This document shows, in pieces, positions 63,098 to 64,000 of a stretch of DNA of 64,000 bases. The notes below the pieces were generated by a model. That model ran no database searches. It saw nothing but the letters and a program-made list of their open reading frames with translations, and had not been told where the DNA came from. The stretch covers positions 1,612,001 through 1,676,000 of the forward strand of contig NZ_CP088251.1 in the NCBI RefSeq assembly GCF_021117405.1, in the 5' to 3' direction. The translations under genes and the position numbers were made by a program. Source of the stretch: Frateuria edaphi. Lineage in GTDB: Bacteria; Pseudomonadota; Gammaproteobacteria; Xanthomonadales; Rhodanobacteraceae. Each line of letters begins with the position of its first letter. Positions within the stretch are counted from its first letter, which is position 1.

Positions 63098-64000
63098 AAA
63101 CGGCTTTCAAACCAGCCGCCGGAAGTCCCTCGACGCGCAGTGGCATGACCCTGCAGCGCAAGTGCGCATGCGGTGCCCACCGTCCAGGCGGCGGGGCGTG
63201 CCCCGAGTGCAGCAGGAAGCGCCAGCTTGCTCAGCGCAAAACCTCCAGTCAGGACGGCGGGCGCGACGCGCCCGCGAGCGTGCACGACATCATCGGCTCG
63301 CCCGGACAACCTCTCGGCAGCTCGGCGCGCGCATTCATGGAACCCCGCTTCGGGCACGACCTGAGCCAGGTACGCGTCAACCATCCGGCACCCAACGCGA
63401 CGTCGGCGCTCACGGTGGGTTCGGCGCACGATCCGCTCGAGCGCGAGGCCGATGCCGTGGCCGGCCGCGTCGTCGGGATGTCATCGCCGGATCGCGCAAC
63501 ACGCCTCGACTTTTCCGGGGTGCGCATCCACACCGACGAGGCGGCGGCGGCATCGGCCCGGGAACTGCATGCTCGCGCCTACACGGTCGGCAATCACATC
63601 GCCTTCGACAGCCAGGCCTATGCGCCCGACACCCGGGATGGACGGTTGCTGCTGGCCCACGAGCTCGCCCATACCGTCCAGCAGGCGCAGACCGGCGTGG
63701 CGCTGCAGCGTTTCGTTCCCTGCACGCGCGCCCGGCTGTCCACCGAGGACTGTCCGAAACGGGATCCGGACGAGGACCGCACCACGCGCGCCCAGCCGAT
63801 GATCCTCGAATACGTCACCGCGCCCGAGGCGGGCTTCCTGGTGGCGAACTTCGATATCGACAAGACCACGGTCAAGAGCGACCTCAAGCGCCATCCTCTA
63901 TGGCCTACGCTGGTCAAGGCGATTTCCGAGCCCAAGAGTCAGTGGGAAATCATCGGCCTTTCGGATTGCCACGGCGACGAGCCGCTCAACACCGGCTTGC
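63094..64000 (+). CDS. DUF4157 zinc-protease-like protein, candidate eCIS cargo (3' end missing)
   Basis: 302 residues are visible and the frame is open to the window end. An N-terminal Cys cluster (KCACG...CPEC) is followed by DUF4157 features: RFGHDLSQVRV, DPLEREADAVA, FSGVRIHTDEAAAASARELHA, and the zinc-protease motif HELAH at 189-193 (LLLAHELAHTVQQ). After about residue 235, an OmpA-like region begins (FDIDKTTVKSDLKRHPLWPTLV and IIGLSDCHGDEPLN). DUF4157 proteins are known eCIS-associated cargo or effector candidates. The gene overlaps the previous one by ATGA. Confidence 0.88.
   Translation, partial: MKTAFKPAAGSPSTRSGMTLQRKCACGAHRPGGGACPECSRKRQLAQRKTSSQDGGRDAPASVHDIIGSPGQPLGSSARAFMEPRFGHDLSQVRVNHPAPNATSALTVGSAHDPLEREADAVAGRVVGMSSPDRATRLDFSGVRIHTDEAAAASARELHARAYTVGNHIAFDSQAYAPDTRDGRLLLAHELAHTVQQAQTGVALQRFVPCTRARLSTEDCPKRDPDEDRTTRAQPMILEYVTAPEAGFLVANFDIDKTTVKSDLKRHPLWPTLVKAISEPKSQWEIIGLSDCHGDEPLNTGL

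Noticed and set aside
54413-64000. Prophage or type VI secretion system
   Set aside because: No integrase, capsid, terminase or lysis genes are visible, which argues against a prophage. The sheath is a phage/eCIS-type single protein and there are no TssB/TssC or TssJLM genes. DUF4255, the Pvc15-like ATPase and DUF4157 fit eCIS.

Overview
The window is chromosomal DNA from a high-GC gammaproteobacterium, most likely of the Xanthomonadales (Rhodanobacteraceae such as Dyella, Rhodanobacter, Luteibacter or Frateuria). This rests on gene content rather than a marker gene: a TonB-receptor-driven maltodextrin locus, a serine O-succinyltransferase-type MetX, kynurenine 3-monooxygenase, a complete ccm operon, and the smc-zipA pair. 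No rRNA, integrase, transposase or CRISPR array is visible. Genes are densely packed, and many neighbours overlap by ATGA, which implies translational coupling.

Layout. 1-10.4 kb: a starch/maltooligosaccharide locus (six-hairpin glycosidase cut by the left edge, GH31 alpha-glucosidase, secreted GH13 amylase, TonB-dependent receptor, cytoplasmic GH13 alpha-glucosidase). Three copies of an identical, identically oriented 15-bp LacI-type operator lie upstream of three of these genes. 10.5-17.5 kb: a small charged protein, tRNA-Ala(CGC), RNase D, an FGE-fold membrane protein, a lone receiver, a MASE1-type sensor, a secreted orphan and tRNA-Leu(CAA). 17.5-26.1 kb: cysteine dioxygenase, a MetX-family serine O-succinyltransferase and ccmABCDEFGHI, all on the minus strand. 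26.2-28.8 kb: DUF3293, kmo, a REP-like repeat pair and phaR. 28.9-33.7 kb: a MarR-controlled EmrAB/NodT tripartite efflux operon. 33.8-39.5 kb: TatD, two glycine-zipper envelope proteins, a SleB-like hydrolase, a 2OG-Fe(II) oxygenase, a formate/nitrite-type transporter and a pirin. 39.6-43.8 kb: a tightly coupled cupredoxin / HAMP-GGDEF-EAL / outer-membrane barrel trio. 43.9-53.9 kb: prfB with its programmed frameshift, a repeat protein, lysS, a short YidC paralogue, YciI, BolA, smc, zipA and a PaiB-like protein.

54.4-64.0 kb is the most interesting part: the start of an extracellular contractile injection system (eCIS; antifeeding-prophage/PVC/MAC type). It has a sigma-54 activator with no sensory domain, a near-consensus -24/-12 promoter, a small wHTH-like protein, tail sheath, tail tube, a zinc-ribbon T4-baseplate-like protein, a proline-rich protein, a DUF4255 (Pvc16-like) terminator, an AAA+ ATPase (Pvc15-like), a small protein, and a DUF4157 protein with a zinc-protease motif HELAH that runs off the right edge. 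Spike, baseplate wedge, tape measure and fibres are not seen and probably follow beyond 64 kb.

Method: family names are from recognition of motifs and gene order; no database search was run.
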